A DNA stretch of 64,000 nt from Branchiostoma lanceolatum (taxonomy: Eukaryota > Chordata > Leptocardii > Amphioxiformes > Branchiostomatidae), in contig NC_089738.1 of the NCBI RefSeq assembly GCF_035083965.1, positions 10,814,734-10,878,733 on the forward strand, read 5' to 3'. Position 1 is the first letter of the stretch. Each line of letters begins with the position of its first letter. The notes beneath the pieces are model-generated. The model saw nothing but the letters and a program-made list of their open reading frames with translations, searched no databases and was not told where the DNA came from. Of the stretch, positions 1-13,094 are shown piece after piece. The position numbers and the translations under genes are program-made.

Positions 1-144
1 AATTTCTCATGAAGCAGCTAACATGAAGAAAGACTACGTAATTGTGTGCCTTGTTCTGACAGAAATTTATACGCTCATACGAAGTAAATGTAAAAGCCCC
101 ATTAAGGTAGATCTCTCTCATTTCTCTTCCATTTTGCCTTCTAG

Positions 145-1679
145 CTAACGCTGCATCACAAACTGGAGGCGGAAGTACCGGAGGGAGCGGTAGCACTGGT
201 GGGATCGGGCCGCTGGACAAGGTGTGCCCGGCGCTGAACGTCCCCACCGGCGGCTTCTCGAACTGCAAAGGGCCGCAGCGCATCGGGGCGACCTGCGGAG
301 TCGGGTGCCTGGGTGCCGTCACTATCGGGGTGGAGTACATCAAGACCACCTGCATGTCGGACATGAAGTGGACGAAGCCAACTGAGTTCACCGCTACCAA
401 GACCAAACTGGGGTGTGCAGGTATGGACGCAAATCAAATCACTTTCATTTTTCTTTGGTTCGTTTGCCGAACAGCTAACGATTCCCGAGCAACCAAAGAC
501 TATCTAACATAAGGTATCTTAACATTTGGGCATGCGCATTAACGAATCTCGCCCTTTCTCGCGAGAAGTGCTCTGAGAACTTTATCCAAAATGGCGACGT
601 GTCCGACAAATTTTGGGATATTTCGCGGGCCTTGAACGTCGCTTTATGGACCAAATAAAGCATCAATTGTACATGGATGTGGTGGATGATTGGCTATCAG
701 GTCTCTCAACCAAAACCACCGCTTTATTGACACGATTCCTCCTTCCCCTCCCCCTTCCCCAGGAGCTCCAGTCATCCCGCCAAACGCCCTGCATGTGCCC
801 GGTGGAACTACTGGTGGCTCCACCGGCGGAGGGCAGGGAGGTACGAGCACGGCCTGTTACAAGGTCAGCGACAAGGGCAAGTCGTACCGCGGGACCCAGG
901 CCAAAACCGCCAAGGACGCGAGCGGGAACCAGTACGACTGTCTGAAGTGGGACTCACCAGAACTGAAGTAAGTCATACACGTATAGGTAGTACTAATCCT
1001 GTTAACTGTATGTTTGTTGTATATTTTGCCTGACCCTAATACCTCTTCCATTATGACCTAAATGAAAAGCGGCCTGCAGACCGACTTGAGCTTCTCATGA
1101 ATAAACGAAGGCTCAAACACTTGGCTATACAGGCCTTTTATTTGGCGCCATGTTGGATTACATTGCTGCTTAATCCAAGTACCCGCCAAAATGGTCGCCT
1201 GGGCTTTCAAATCCAAATATACAGTCTCTACCACTCGAATCAGCTTACAAGCGTTTATGAATTTTCTTGCGTGAGATATCAAACATGATGTGTGGTTTTA
1301 GTATGTTTTGTTTCTGGGTTCGGCTGCAGCATATGTAACAAATATTAACAGATATTACAAGATCTGGTTTGGTCAAAGCATGGTAAAATAATAAGGTAGA
1401 TTTACGTGACAGGACATTGAGATCAGTGTACTAAGCTCCCTGCAATCCAAGTATGTACTTAGTGTACCATCGAAGAATTTTTGATAAAACTCACATATTT
1501 TTTTTCTTTGTCTGTTTAGGTATTACTTCTACAACATCGCCAACTTTCCGAACAACAAGGATGGAATCGGTAAACACAACTACTGCCGTAACCCCGCCCC
1601 TGAACTCGAGCCCTGGTGCTACTACAAGTACCAGAACAAGGTTCAGTTCATGGCCTGTGGGGTGCCGAAATGCCCCTAG
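145..1679 (+). CDS. Secreted sushi-like plus kringle protein, 3' end (three terminal exons)
   Basis: Three exons join in frame: 145-420, 763-967 and 1520-1679 (stop TAG), each bounded by AG and GT. The first encodes a Gly/Ser/Thr-rich linker, then a six-cysteine sushi (CCP)-like module that starts VCPALNVP and has a conserved KW near the fifth cysteine. The second adds another Gly/Thr linker and the first half of a kringle (CYK, later DCLKW). The third completes the kringle with NYCRNP, PWCYY and a terminal CGVPKCP, giving the six cysteines of the family. The kringle is split by an intron just after its second cysteine. Kringles and sushi domains are extracellular binding modules, so the product is probably secreted or cell-surface. 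The protein ends three residues after the last kringle cysteines. The 5' part, including any signal peptide, lies before the window. I do not recognise a named orthologue. Confidence 0.85.
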
Positions 1680-3054
1680 AAAAAGTAAAGTTCACTGAGA
1701 AGTGAATCGCAGGATTTGCTACGAAAGTGAACTTTTTGAAAGAGTCCAAAAAGTTACCACCTTTTTAATCGGATCTTTCAATTTGGAGTGATAAGATTTT
1801 AACAACTACGTTTTGCAGATAATTTCTTATATCCTCAGCAAATATCTAATCTTTGCCATAAATGGGTGGCAATTCCCTTTATAATCAAGTTTATGACAAC
1901 ATGTTATGTACCTACCTCTCCCACTGACCATCAGGGTGCTATGATGATACTTTTGTGAACAGTTGAACGTTCACAGTTTTTTTGTTCATTCTTATTACCA
2001 AAACACTTTTAAGTGATTTTATTGTTAGTGCCTATATTTGGCGACTTCCGAGGCAAATAATGCATAGATCCAGAGAGTTGGCCAAGTATTTTCGGTAATA
2101 GCACAGATATACAATTTACTGCTTGGCCAAAGACCGTCACACACACAGAGACACACACACACACATAAATACATACACACGCACACACACATCTCCAATT
2201 GTCTATGGACACAGACACCTTGCTTTCTGATTATGCTATTATTACATTGTTGACGTTCTAGTGATATATAATCTAGACTTTTAAACGCATAAGTAGCTTG
2301 TAACAGCCTACGGTTTGTTAAGCAGCCCTTCATAGTCAATAGATAACTTATCTTATCTCTCTCTGTAGTTCAAATGAAGAGAAACCAAGCTATGTATAAT
2401 CTAATCGATTTCTATTTCAACTTAACTTTTAGGTTAAGGATACATAAGTTAAAACAATAAAATATTATGCATGCCTCAGTTTTTGAGACTTAGTTTCCTT
2501 TCTTAGTCAATTTGTTTACTTTCTCGTTTGTTGGTGCTTATTCATTCTATCTTATCATAATCAATGTACTATTTGTCCGGAAACTCAAGTCTGCATTGCA
2601 GTCAATTAAATACATGTATCTTTAATTACAGTTCAGATATTCAGTGAATTGCTACTATACATGATGGAAAATATCAAGGTACGCACGTACAATCATAGAT
2701 AGCAGTACACGTGACTGCGATTAGATGAAACTGTAAAAGTATGACGACTTTGTAGTACATATCATACACGACAAAGCAATGCAACATAATAATGACAGAA
2801 ATACCAGATTCTGAATCATTGTACCTTCCGTACTTTATTCATCAATACAACAAAATAGTTGACACGTCGATAAGAATTTTGCAGAATATTTTCATGCATA
2901 ATCTCTACCTCTCCTCTATTTTGCTTGGTATCGTTCACATTAAACGTGTATGCTTACATTTGCCTCCTGTGCCTATGTTTGTGTTGAGCTTTTTTTTCTC
3001 TTCGGGTTTTTTTTCCGTTATCTAATAAAGTGTGCTGGTCAAACAAATGTTTAA
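1680..3054. other. 3' flank of the kringle gene, AT-rich, no gene seen
   Basis: No convincing coding exon. A candidate polyadenylation signal AATAAA lies at 2456-2461, about 780 bases after the kringle stop. The stretch also holds the CA-type microsatellite listed separately. Short ORFs here lack splice context or domain similarity. Confidence 0.4.
2138..2190. repeat. (CA)n-rich microsatellite
   Basis: Imperfect CA dinucleotide run interrupted by GA and ATA units, in the 3' flank of the kringle gene. Confidence 0.9.
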
Positions 3055-3420
3055 AGAGTGGCGTTCTTGTAATAATACTGGACTGTGATCTGCAACAGCG
3101 ACATCTACCGTCCGCTGTATACGTAAGCAGCACAAGCAAGGCTTGCATGAATGGCGAGGGTGACACTTCCCCGGCTACATTAGCTCCCCCTAGCGATCCA
3201 TCTCTTGTAACTACACAGTCCAATGAATGCATTTTAATAGGGTGTTGTTACCAACCATGTTGGGTGGCTAAACCTGAAGAGACCAGGCAGAATCAGGTTT
3301 GAATCTATATATCAGATCTATAGCATATACACATGGTCTGAATGATCCATACAACTTTCCTATAGTTATGACAGAACTAACCACAGACATAAGCACACAA
3401 TGACAATGAAGAAAAACAGC
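3055..3420. repeat. Dispersed repeat, copy 1 (second copy near 13.1-13.5 kb)
   Basis: A core reading TGTGATCTGCAACAGCGAC at 3085 recurs at 13139, followed in both places by the same ordered blocks: an AGCAGCACA segment, a GGCTACATTA segment, a CCCCTAGCGA segment, then GATCCATACAAC and a CACACAATG segment. The copies have diverged by indels and substitutions. Only two copies are in the window, so the family is unidentified. It could be a non-autonomous transposon or a SINE-like element. No open frame or clear terminal repeat is visible. Confidence 0.7.
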
Positions 3421-3673
3421 AATGCAGGTGGCATTGTCTCCCGGGATCCCATCGACGCTGTATCAACAACTGTCGTTTGAGAAAGGCAAAAAAGTCATAT
3501 CGTGTTCAAACATCCGATGGAGACAAGAATACTCAATTTTACACTGCGGAATAGATGGCAGATATGAGGTAAAGTTTGGACAGAATAAAGCAAGGAAGTT
3601 CAATCAATTTGTGAATTGAACCTTTTTTTCTAAAACAAAGGAAGTGATGGAACAAAAGATGCCCTAGAGCTAA

Positions 3674-3722
3674 CTATATATATATAATTATTATTATTAT
3701 TATTATTATATATATATTATTA
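3674..3722. repeat. (TA)n/(ATT)n microsatellite
   Basis: TATATATA followed by about seven ATT units and again TATATATA; simple sequence. Confidence 0.9.
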
Positions 3723-4436
3723 GCCCTAATGTACAATGTAGGTCCCGGGGCAAGCTAGATTCCCCTTCCCTATATACCTTTCCCATTCGGCAGACATGAT
3801 GGGATTAAAACGAGGTCATTGTGGCAAACACTAGACCTATCCTAATTAGCATTTCAACCATCTAGAAAAGTAACCAATGAGGAGGTGGCTGCATGTCCGT
3901 CAACAAATATCTGCATTTCTACGTATTTGTTTTGCATTTCTACCTTTTGAGGGAGGAGGGTGGTATCGGTCAACGATAGGAGCGCGATCTCAGTCAGGCT
4001 GATCATGTATATCAAAGACTGAATCGTCCTGAGGTCCGCCAGTGTCGACAACTGTTACTTCTCTGTGGAAGGTACAATAGAACTGAAGTACTTTCTTGAT
4101 GCAATTATATCAAGACTACAGTCACTTGTCTGTCCACCGTACGTCATATGACCTGGCGATCCTTTGTGGGGGGGGTGAGTTGCAAAACCGGTTTTTGATT
4201 TTTCAGGGTGTGTTGTCATGGTGCTCCAGGCCATCTTATGGTGAATGGACGGCTCCGATTGGTAGTCTCCCAGAGTGACCCATAAAGTAACTGACCTCGC
4301 ACTGAGCAGCGTACCTTCCCTGAACATCCTGAGTTCCGTCAGTATCCACAACTGCTGTCCCTCAGCTCCGACAAGCCGGAATACAGGTAGGTACTTATTC
4401 TGATCTTGCTGTTATTGTTGTTAAAGTTGACCATGG

Positions 4437-5550
4437 ATAGGTTTGATGCGGAAGATTTGTTGTCTACTAGTATTCTCGACTCCATAGGTTGCTGAACAAT
4501 AGGCCTAAGGCAGATGTGCCATTTGTAACTAAATCTATACCAAGTCTTCTGATGAAATATTTCTGCCATTTAGGACAATTTATACTATTTCTTTCAGTCC
4601 TGGTGTGTTATACTGACGGTTATGCTGCTTGACCGATTCAAATTCTGCCGATTCAAATGAAGCAAGATTCTGCTTCAAATGTTGCGTTGTTCCCTCCAGA
4701 AGCGGCCCTCATAATAGGCTATATATTTACGTTTTTTAAAGAACAAATGATATTGAATGAAACTACTGAAACGATGTCATGTTTTAGCTTCTTTCTATCA
4801 AAGTTGCGCTTGACCAATCCATTCCCACGTTTTCAAACGGAATGTGGTTATCATGGCGGTACATTTCATATGAAAATGGAAAATTTAGGTTTTATCGATC
4901 TATATGGGTCACAATGTACATGCTAAACCAATAAATAATTGAAATATGGGTCACAATTGTAGCTCCAGCTATCATCAGCTCCGGTTATTATGGTGGCCTA
5001 CAGCTAGGTCAGTTTAATTTGCCTCCGGCATCGGATGGTCAGTTTCTCAATGGTTAGTTGGAGAGGTAGGTTAAGTCGCCAGTTATGAACACATTTAACT
5101 ACATCGTAGTTTGCTGAATTTTGATACGTCTTAGTTGCCCTCTTTTGCAGCTGGACGCACAGAGGACCCCCTTTTCCCCTGGTAATTACATAGACATGTT
5201 ACTGTGTTAGGGTAATTTCTACCATATTTTTCAGTCCTGGTGTGTTGTAATGTCGGTTATACCGCTAGACCAAGTTAAATCCAGATTCTGTTTCAAAGGT
5301 TTCAAAAATTTAGTTTTTTCTCTAGCTACGTTTTTCTCTCCAGAAGCAGGGCATTTCATACGTCGAACGACGGCCCTTATAGTAGGCCATAGTTGTCTAT
5401 TTGTGTCTATTCTCAACTCCATAGTAGGCTATGGTTGTCTATTTGTTGTCTATTTTCAACTTCGATCATAGTAGACCGTTTCTATTTCTTGTCTATTCTC
5501 AACTCCATAGGTTGCTGAAAAAAATAGGTTGAATAACTTGCCAAAGGCGG
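4437..5550. repeat. Diverged direct duplication, arms about 4.44-4.72 kb and 5.22-5.55 kb
   Basis: Both arms contain TCAGTCCTGGTGTGTT followed by a CGGTTAT block, a GATTCTG(C/T)TTCAAA block, a CTCCAGAAGC block and a GGCCCT-(T/C)-ATA block. CTCCATAGGTTGCTGAA and a nearby GCCAAAGGC/GCCTAAGGC block also occur in both arms, but in shifted order (4480 and 5502). The duplication is therefore direct but rearranged. No transposon signature is visible. Confidence 0.6.
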
Positions 5551-6473
5551 TAAAAAAAATTTTGACGAAAGAGTTCAGTCGGAAGGTGTGTGACTTTTGA
5601 ATTAGAATTTACAGTAGAGCGTTGTCGGGCACCCCCATGCAGGCCCCCCTCAAGGAGGTGTCCGCAAGAGTTGCTATTCAACACAAAATCAATAGTTCTG
5701 ACGCAGAACTAGATATTTGGATCTTACGTCAAGTGTCAAAAGTCGGTTGGGTTGCGTTGGAATATTTATCAGACAATACAGTTGCTTTATATATGAACCG
5801 AATTTTATCAATGTTTGACCCAAGAAAGAGCATTTACTGTTTAAACATTGCATTCTCTCTTCAGTGGACAGGTCCATCTTGTCAAAATGGCGAGGTTGAC
5901 CATGTTTTGTGGAAGAATGTAGTGAATATGTCTATCAAGGCAGTTGTAGGAAGCAAAATATGTTTATTGATTCAAAGTTAGTACAGTTAGAATAATCAAA
6001 CGGAGGAATCACGTGTGCATCCGAAGTTTTCCTAACTTAAATGTAAAAACATCATATTCACCAGTCACGGTAAGACGCGCCTATGTCAGAATCAAATGAC
6101 GTCAGTGCACAAGAAAAAAAATCATTCTTATCTCCGGGGCAATGTCGGCGCAATGTCGTCAGAACTAGTCACAATCTTAATCTAAACAGTCACTTTCTAC
6201 CATTATTCTGTCATGAAACTCGTTCTACTTCGAAATGGGCCTTCCCTACACGGCCTGTTCCGGGAGAGGGGGCGAGCTTCAGCCGCTGTAACAGCTAGTT
6301 TTTCATAGATAAGCTTCCTCATTATTGTCTAGATACCGATTTGGAATATCATATATAAACTTTTAGAATCAACGGTGTCATGCCCAACTGAAAATCTTTT
6401 TTAAGATCTTTTCTATCAGCTGAAGCCGGTCAGTGGGCGTTGGGTAAAGAAAAGTCGGCAGAGCGGGATCAAG

Positions 6474-9400
6474 ATGGCCAACGGCAACACGCCAAGCAAG
6501 GTGATCTTCGTCGTGTTCGGAGTAGTCCTGGGATATACCCTGTCTTTGCTGCAAAACTTCGGCACCACCGTCGATATTCGCCCTACTGTCAGCCGCGATG
6601 TGCCTGTTCGCTCTTCTTTAGACGAGTCTCTTCGGTAAGTAAAATCTCAACAGTACTGTGTTGTGTTGTGTTGTGTGGTGTCAGGCGTGCTGTGCTGTGT
6701 TGTGTTGTGTCACATGTGCTGTGTTGTGTGGTGTCACGTGTGCTGTTTTGTGTTGTGTTGTGCTGTATTGTGTTGTACTGTGTTGTGTTGTGTGCTGTGT
6801 GCTGTTGTGTTGTGCTGTGTTTTAATAATATAGACGGCTGCAGTTGGCCTTCATTAATCATTTTGTTAATTACGTCTTAATTGATATCTTCTTACGTTGT
6901 TAACCACTTTTACATATCGAAGCTAAACTAAACTATTGGCATCTTTGAGTTGGATTGAACAGAAACATTTCTAGCAACTAACGACTTATTGTTTGATGTA
7001 GGCCGCCACAGATACCACTACAGATGTCACAGATACCACTACAGAGGGATGGTAGTGTACCACGACAGGGGGATGATAGTGTACCACTACAGGGGGATGG
7101 TCCACGGAAAATACTTCTGGACTGCGGAGCTAATGTTGCATCTACTGTGCAGGTAAGAGAACGTTTCTTCTTCGAAAAACCGCTTTAGAAAGTCACGGTT
7201 TGGCCACATCTTTGTGATGAGGTAAACATGTTGAAGAAAAAACAAATGTTTCTTTATTCATTAAAGGAGTAAGTGAGAAAAATCATCTCAAATATGTTCT
7301 GTTTCCAAGCAGCCGGCCGAATGTTTCATCGATGAGGTTTAAACATCCTTGGTTTCACCCGTGGTTTTTCAAGATGCATGCTGTCTAAGTGAATAGCTTT
7401 GCTACGACTTCAACTCTCAAGTTACATATGAAAAGAGAGAAAGCGTACAGGAAGAGTCTCCATGGGAAATTAAACATGACTAAAGATATGACTTGTGGAA
7501 ATGTTTAAGTTTCTTTCCTTTTGTACCCTTTTGGGACTTGAATTCAGCACCCTTTGGTACGATGTTTCACATTATACTGTTACATACGCTGCTATCAGAT
7601 TGCCCTACCAGATAAATTACCGTATACAGTGTGTTAATTGTTAATTCAAAACATATAGTTTTGTTACTAAAACATGATCTTGCATCAATGAGTTTCCTCT
7701 AATTTAGAGAATCGCCTAGGACATTATAGAATGTACCATAAATTCTTGGAACAAAAAAAAAACAACGAAGTACTAGTATTCTAGAACTACAGATACTAAA
7801 AATTCAGCGTATATATCTTTGGAGTGATCTTTGTCATAATGTTTAAATCAAGTATCGAGACTTCTATTGCTATGGTCCACACAGTTATTCCGGGAGACAT
7901 ACCCTGATGGTAAGGATTACATCATCCACTCGTTCGAGCTGGACGCGAGGCTGGCGCCCTACTTCGCGTCCTACTCCAACCACGTCCTGCACTGCCCAGT
8001 CGCCGTGGCGGGGGAAGATGGTCAGTCATGCCACTCTTAACACTTGTTTAGGAATGGATGTATCTTCTCCCTACTGCCTAACCCTGTAACCAATACATAT
8101 TTTGTGCCAAGCAGCTACTTCAGTAAGGAGAAGGTTAAGTCTTAGCCTTATAAGCTTGAACATCTGCATGTAATGCTCTGAAGTATACTTTCCTTGTATT
8201 ATCACCTTGTAGTAAGGTGTTCTCCCTTTTTGTGTTATCAATTATTAACTTAATTTTGTGTTGATCTATACGTCTATGTTTAGTTTCACTTATGTGTAGT
8301 TTCATTTTTGAATTGATAATTTCATTATGTAATACAGTGTACTTATTACTCAATTTTGTTTATTTAATTTTTGCTATAATCTTAGTTACCTTGGTGGCCA
8401 ACATATAAGCTTGCAAGCTTTCGGCCCCCCTCGCACATTTGTATTAAGATTTCTTATTGTTTTCACTTGCATCTTTGACAATTAATCAATCAACTCATTT
8501 TTCAAAACGAGGGCTATCATTTACTTTTGTATATTTCTGTGTGATTTTATCAGCCTAGGTGTATAGAACGTTGACATATAGAATAGTTCAAAGTTGAAAC
8601 ATGAAATAAACGCACGAATTTCCTTATCAGGAAATATCACGGCCTACGCCGAGTCTGCCTGGAAACCAGACAAGGGTGCCGTCGCTGGTAAGGACATGCA
8701 GTGGGGAGGGGGGGCCATCTACGCCTCGGAATCAGAGAAGCAGGGCGAAATTCACGGCCGACGATTCGGTGTACGAAACGTCATACCAATGGTGGATCTG
8801 TCCACGTGGATACAAGAAAACACAGGTATGTTTAAAATGACATGTACATATCTAATAGCATGATCATGAAATCGAAATTAGGTTATCATTGTCATTTAAT
8901 CATACAAAACTGCTATCGTCCGTTTACTGCGACAAAGGCTATCACCGATGTTTCCACCTGAGATTTGAAAGCCAGTATAACCCTTGAATTTGATCAGAGG
9001 TTGCAAATACTAGCACATATACATGTTTCAAATACATCTATATGAAGTACTTTGCATGGTTTCACGCTAATCTCAACCACTCTTCTTTTGCCAAGCATTG
9101 GAAGACTACGTCATCTTCAAGCTTGACGTCGAGGGAGCTGAGTACGACATCCTGGACAAGATGGTCAAAGAAGGAACCTTCAAGTGGATAGACAAGTGCG
9201 TGCATTGCTCCTCTATATGGCTTTCACTTAGAGCTAGAGCTTAGTATCTTAGTAACAATTCTTTACATTTGGAACTGCATCATCTCACCATTGTTGCTTT
9301 ACCTTTGGGAATGCATTGTTAGCAGTAACACCTAGTCAGTGCACTGTGAACTAGTCAGTATTGCCCTGATGAAGATGACAGGCAGCTTGTAAAATACTTG

Positions 9401-11947
9401 GTTGTGAATAAAAGAATTTTGCTATTCAACATTTCGAGATGTTACAAATGCATCCAATGGACCCCTTTCCAAAGTCCGGCTCCACTTTGATTCTGCTCTC
9501 GCGAGAGCACAGTCTAGCGCGCGCGTGACTTGATGTAAATGTTAACCATGTAAACATTTACAGGTTTTATGGAGAGTTCCATGACTCGTTCCCTATACCA
9601 GGATGGTCAACACAAAGAAAACAAGATCTTAGGAATACTCTGAAGACCCATGGCATCAGTATGCTGGATTGGGCAGGGGAGTACAAAAGATATGAAGACA
9701 TGGAAGCCATTCACAAGGTTGACGTAAGTACAGCGGGGATGCACATGTAACGCTTTCTGTCCACATCTTTGTTTTGAACTCGTTATCTAATTATAGGATA
9801 CTTGCACATGTATAAACATATAAACAAATGCATAGATTCCAGGCCCTTGGTGCCTGTAGGCTAATTGCAAGCTTAAGGAACACACAGATATGTTAACGGA
9901 AAAGGATAAAAATATATATTGAGACGTACATCACTGGAGATAAGAAGGGGTGTCATAGAAATGGTTCTCTTCATTTTGGCAGTGTTTTACCTAACGTTTG
10001 AGGAGGGAACATCTACAGATGTAAAACTAGTACCGGGGATAATGAAAGTTTAGTGTAAATTTCTGCCCGTAGGCTAATTGCAAGTACATGTTTCGCCATG
10101 CCTTCCAGTTTTGGGAGAAGTGCAATAAATAAGTAAATAAACATGGAGTAGACGGATAATGATAAACAATAAAACATATAACTACTCTAGTCTTAACTAC
10201 TGACGCTAAGTTCTAACTTATTGGGTTCGGCTCTTTTTTCCGAGACAGTGAAAGACGAATGATCCCACTTTTTCTGTAATATGTGGGTTTTGTGATGTTA
10301 AGAGGTGAGTAGTTTTCTTATCGTCTGAAAACGTGGAGAAATTAGGGTGAAAAATGGCGGCCTCTTTAAACAGCTAATGAAGATAATGAAGATCACCTAC
10401 TGTCGGTTGTTATAGATCCCAGCTGGTACCCCTGGAGCTGCTGGCGTGGCCTACTCCAGCTGTTCTCCCGGTAGTCCTGCCCGCCTGGCCCTGACGGTTC
10501 AGGTCGGGATGAACAGGAAGGCGGCCCACAAGCTGGTGGAGACAATCCGGGCGCACCCCAGCAACATGCCGGTCACGCTCTTCGTCTACGGGGACTTCGT
10601 GCAGGACTCCCCGGACCTGATCACCAAGTGGGCCGACAGATATACGATAGGAATACGGGAGGTTCGTTGTCTTCCTTTGAGTGCGACTAGTAATTTCCAT
10701 GTAGAGCTTCCAACAGACTGTATGTACAGTATGCATTCTTTAGTACGAAGAAAAGACATTTCTTATGAAGATCACTTCCATCAGTAGTCTACAGAATCAT
10801 TAGAAAAGTACATAATGTCAAAAACAGCAGGGCTCACCATTTGAAATAAAAACAATTCTACAGCGGATGTCGCTTGAAGACAGAAGGAAAATGGCCTGTC
10901 TGTGCATGAAGTACAAAATTACTGGTGGACGTACCTACGACGTACCCGAGCCCATACTACACCTCTTCTTTCTTACACAAGCTCTCCATCACTATAAAAA
11001 TCAAGACAAAGACCGGAAGTTCTGCTGCAGTACCAAGGTCACAGAGCACCAGACTATACTTTCACTACCAAATAGACGCCACAATTATAAGACACCATAT
11101 TTCAATTTTGGAGACACAACTATCAAAAAGCTAGTTCAGCTGTAAGGACTTTTTCCCGTGAACATTTCACATGTTACAGTACGTCGAAGGGCGGTTATAC
11201 CAATGTTAGTACCATCATTAATTGTTTTTAAATCTCCCCCATAGAATGCGCCCTTTCCAGCAGACCACTGGGTCCTACAGAACGCCGATGTAATGAGGAT
11301 GAGTCTGATATCGGCCGTGCAGCGGATGAAGGAAGTGGGGGTGCGGCCTGCCTATTACTATCCGGATGGCCTGTCGCAACGGGTTCAGGATACAGCAAAG
11401 AGCAGAGGACTGAGGCTCATTCAGCCGACAACCAAGTTCCCTCCAAACCTTGGTAAGCCGCTTATTTGTCCATCATCTTCTAATTTTACACAGAAAACAT
11501 AAGAAACACAACTTAACATATCATAACACAACTTGAAATAACGTAACGTAAAATGATAAGAATATATTTGATAAGAAATTTTCCAGAATTGAAAATAAAA
11601 CCAAATCACGCAAGAAAACATAAATTTTGGTCGTCAGAGTTAGGTCAAACTTTAGCCGATTCTTAACCTTATTCTTCTCAATATCTTTCTCTGAATCTGA
11701 AATCTAAGTCCAAGATTTGATCCTTATTTCAGGTACGTTGTTGAGGGAGGATAACTACTATCGGTTCAGAGATGTGGAGAGGACACCTAAGGCGCTCCGG
11801 ATCCTGTATGAACGCATCTCGAAAGGAGGGATCCTTAGTCTGGACACTGACCACCCAGACAGCTACATGATCTCAGCTTTCCTCATGGACTACCTGTACG
11901 AAAACTCCGGCTTTCAACTTGTCAATGTGAACGACTGTTTGAAGTGA
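6474..11947 (+). CDS. FkbM-type methyltransferase fused to a NodB-like deacetylase domain, type II membrane protein
   Basis: Nine exons join in frame to 523 residues: 6474-6634, 7002-7152, 7885-8020, 8631-8825, 9096-9195, 9564-9723, 10416-10661, 11245-11452, 11733-11947. All junctions are GT-AG. The ATG has a good context (AAGATGG). Residues 10-26 form a hydrophobic signal anchor, suggesting a Golgi/ER lumenal enzyme. A Pro/Gln-rich stem follows (about 55-88). Residues 91-300 match FkbM methyltransferases: LLDCGANV (92-99, SAM loop), SFEL (120-123) and FKLDVEGAEYDIL (222-234). Residues 325-523 resemble the NodB/polysaccharide deacetylase fold (LALTV strand, VTLFVYGDF, AYYYPDG, then SLDTDHPDS and a final NVNDCL). 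The usual Asp-Asp catalytic motif after the first strand and the HxxxH metal site are not seen, so this half may be inactive or binding-only. Candidate substrates are glycans; this is inference. The 3' UTR ends near an AATAAA at 12484. Confidence 0.88.
6654..6822. repeat. TGTGT/TGCTG minisatellite in intron 1 of the FkbM-NodB gene
   Basis: About 170 bases of imperfect TGTGT and TGCTGTG units directly after the exon 1 splice donor. The G/T bias is confined to one strand. Confidence 0.85.
9290..9430 (+). repeat. Possible retroelement 3' tail inside intron 5
   Basis: The segment CCCTGATGAAGATGACAGGC followed by TTGGTTGTGAATAAAAG resembles 3' tails of invertebrate retroelements, where a CCTGATGAAG block precedes an AATAAA-type end. 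There is no second copy in the window, so this is pattern recognition only. Confidence 0.35.
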
Positions 11948-12483
11948 TAGAGACGTTTTCCGAAAAGCACGCACAATATTTTATATTTATTCGATGGACT
12001 ACAGATGATATTGTGTTTGGGGTTGAAGATTCCCTCAGTTGTTTCGGTATAGATCTGTGTCATTGTTAGTCTTAGAGGTATGATTATCGTTTTGGCAGTA
12101 AGAGGTCAATCAGTCCTAATCTCTCCTGCATGAAAGTAGATATTCGTGATAGAAGCCCTCTAGTTGACGATTTTGACATTATTTCCCTCACGAGTGAGTT
12201 TCGAAGGGTAAGGGGCTTAGCAAAGCTGACTGGGGGGCGTCATAATGTAAAAGAATAATATAGTCAAATTCATTACAACACGACCGTCGTAAGAACTGTA
12301 AAGTGATAGTCATTAGAAACTGTGAAACTGTTTTCCTGACGCATGGCCTCAAAAAGTGTTTTCAAGCATGTGAAGCAACACTTCTCTTAGAGAACAATAG
12401 CCCTTATTGATAGACTGACAACAGTTAAGGGTCTTTAAACTAGTAGTCTTTGTGTATACCTATTTTATGTAGAAAACTCGTGA

Positions 12484-12489
12484 AATAAA
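12484..12489 (+). other. Polyadenylation signal of the FkbM-NodB gene
   Basis: AATAAA lies 537 bases after the stop codon, followed about 25-45 bases later by a G/T-rich stretch (GTGCGGAGTTTTTTTTG). Confidence 0.6.
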
Positions 12490-13094
12490 AATCAAAAAGT
12501 TTTGCCACTAACAAACTTTGTGCGGAGTTTTTTTTGTTGCTTTGGACTAACCACTCGCTTGCTAACCTCTAAAATTGTGAACATTCGGGAGTCGTGTATC
12601 TATCAACGCCAAGCGGAAAGAAGGGAGACGTTAAAAATCGCGGCCACCACTAGCTAGGCCCCCGACCGAAAGCTCTGTTTGGAGAATACTATGATACCAT
12701 GGTGGTAAATGACGGGAATTTCATATTTGCGGCGTTTGGAATTTAATTAGAGGTGGGTGAACATCATCAAGCAAATCAGGACCTCATTTGCATGATCAAT
12801 GAAAAGAACTACTCTTTCACTCTTGACAACTTGTGTTATTTGGTAGAAAATATCATTAACTTATATAATTTATGCAAATGTCTTATTTGCATAATCAGAT
12901 ATATATATACATCGAGAGAGAGAGAGAGATAGAGAGAAGTAATGGATGGATCGTCATGATATTTGATAGGTGAGAAGCGGTTGCCAAAACGAAGGTCATG
13001 TTCGAAAATGCTTTACCTGGCGGTTTATTACGGCACTGCAGCGGGCTGTTTATGAATGTGCGTTGGTATGGTTCTGCGTGTTATTGGGTGACTG
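12490..13094. other. Intergenic, no gene seen
   Basis: Contains a short GA run near 12915-12937 and AT-rich sequence with repeated ATTTGCAT segments. No coding signal recognised. Confidence 0.4.

Larger units (their letters stand above)
3421..6073. other. Gene-poor interval with locally duplicated blocks
   Basis: No coding exon could be supported. The interval holds an ATT/AT microsatellite and a diverged internal duplication (both listed separately). ORFs of 60-120 codons here have no conserved motif and lie in AT-rich sequence. Confidence 0.4.
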
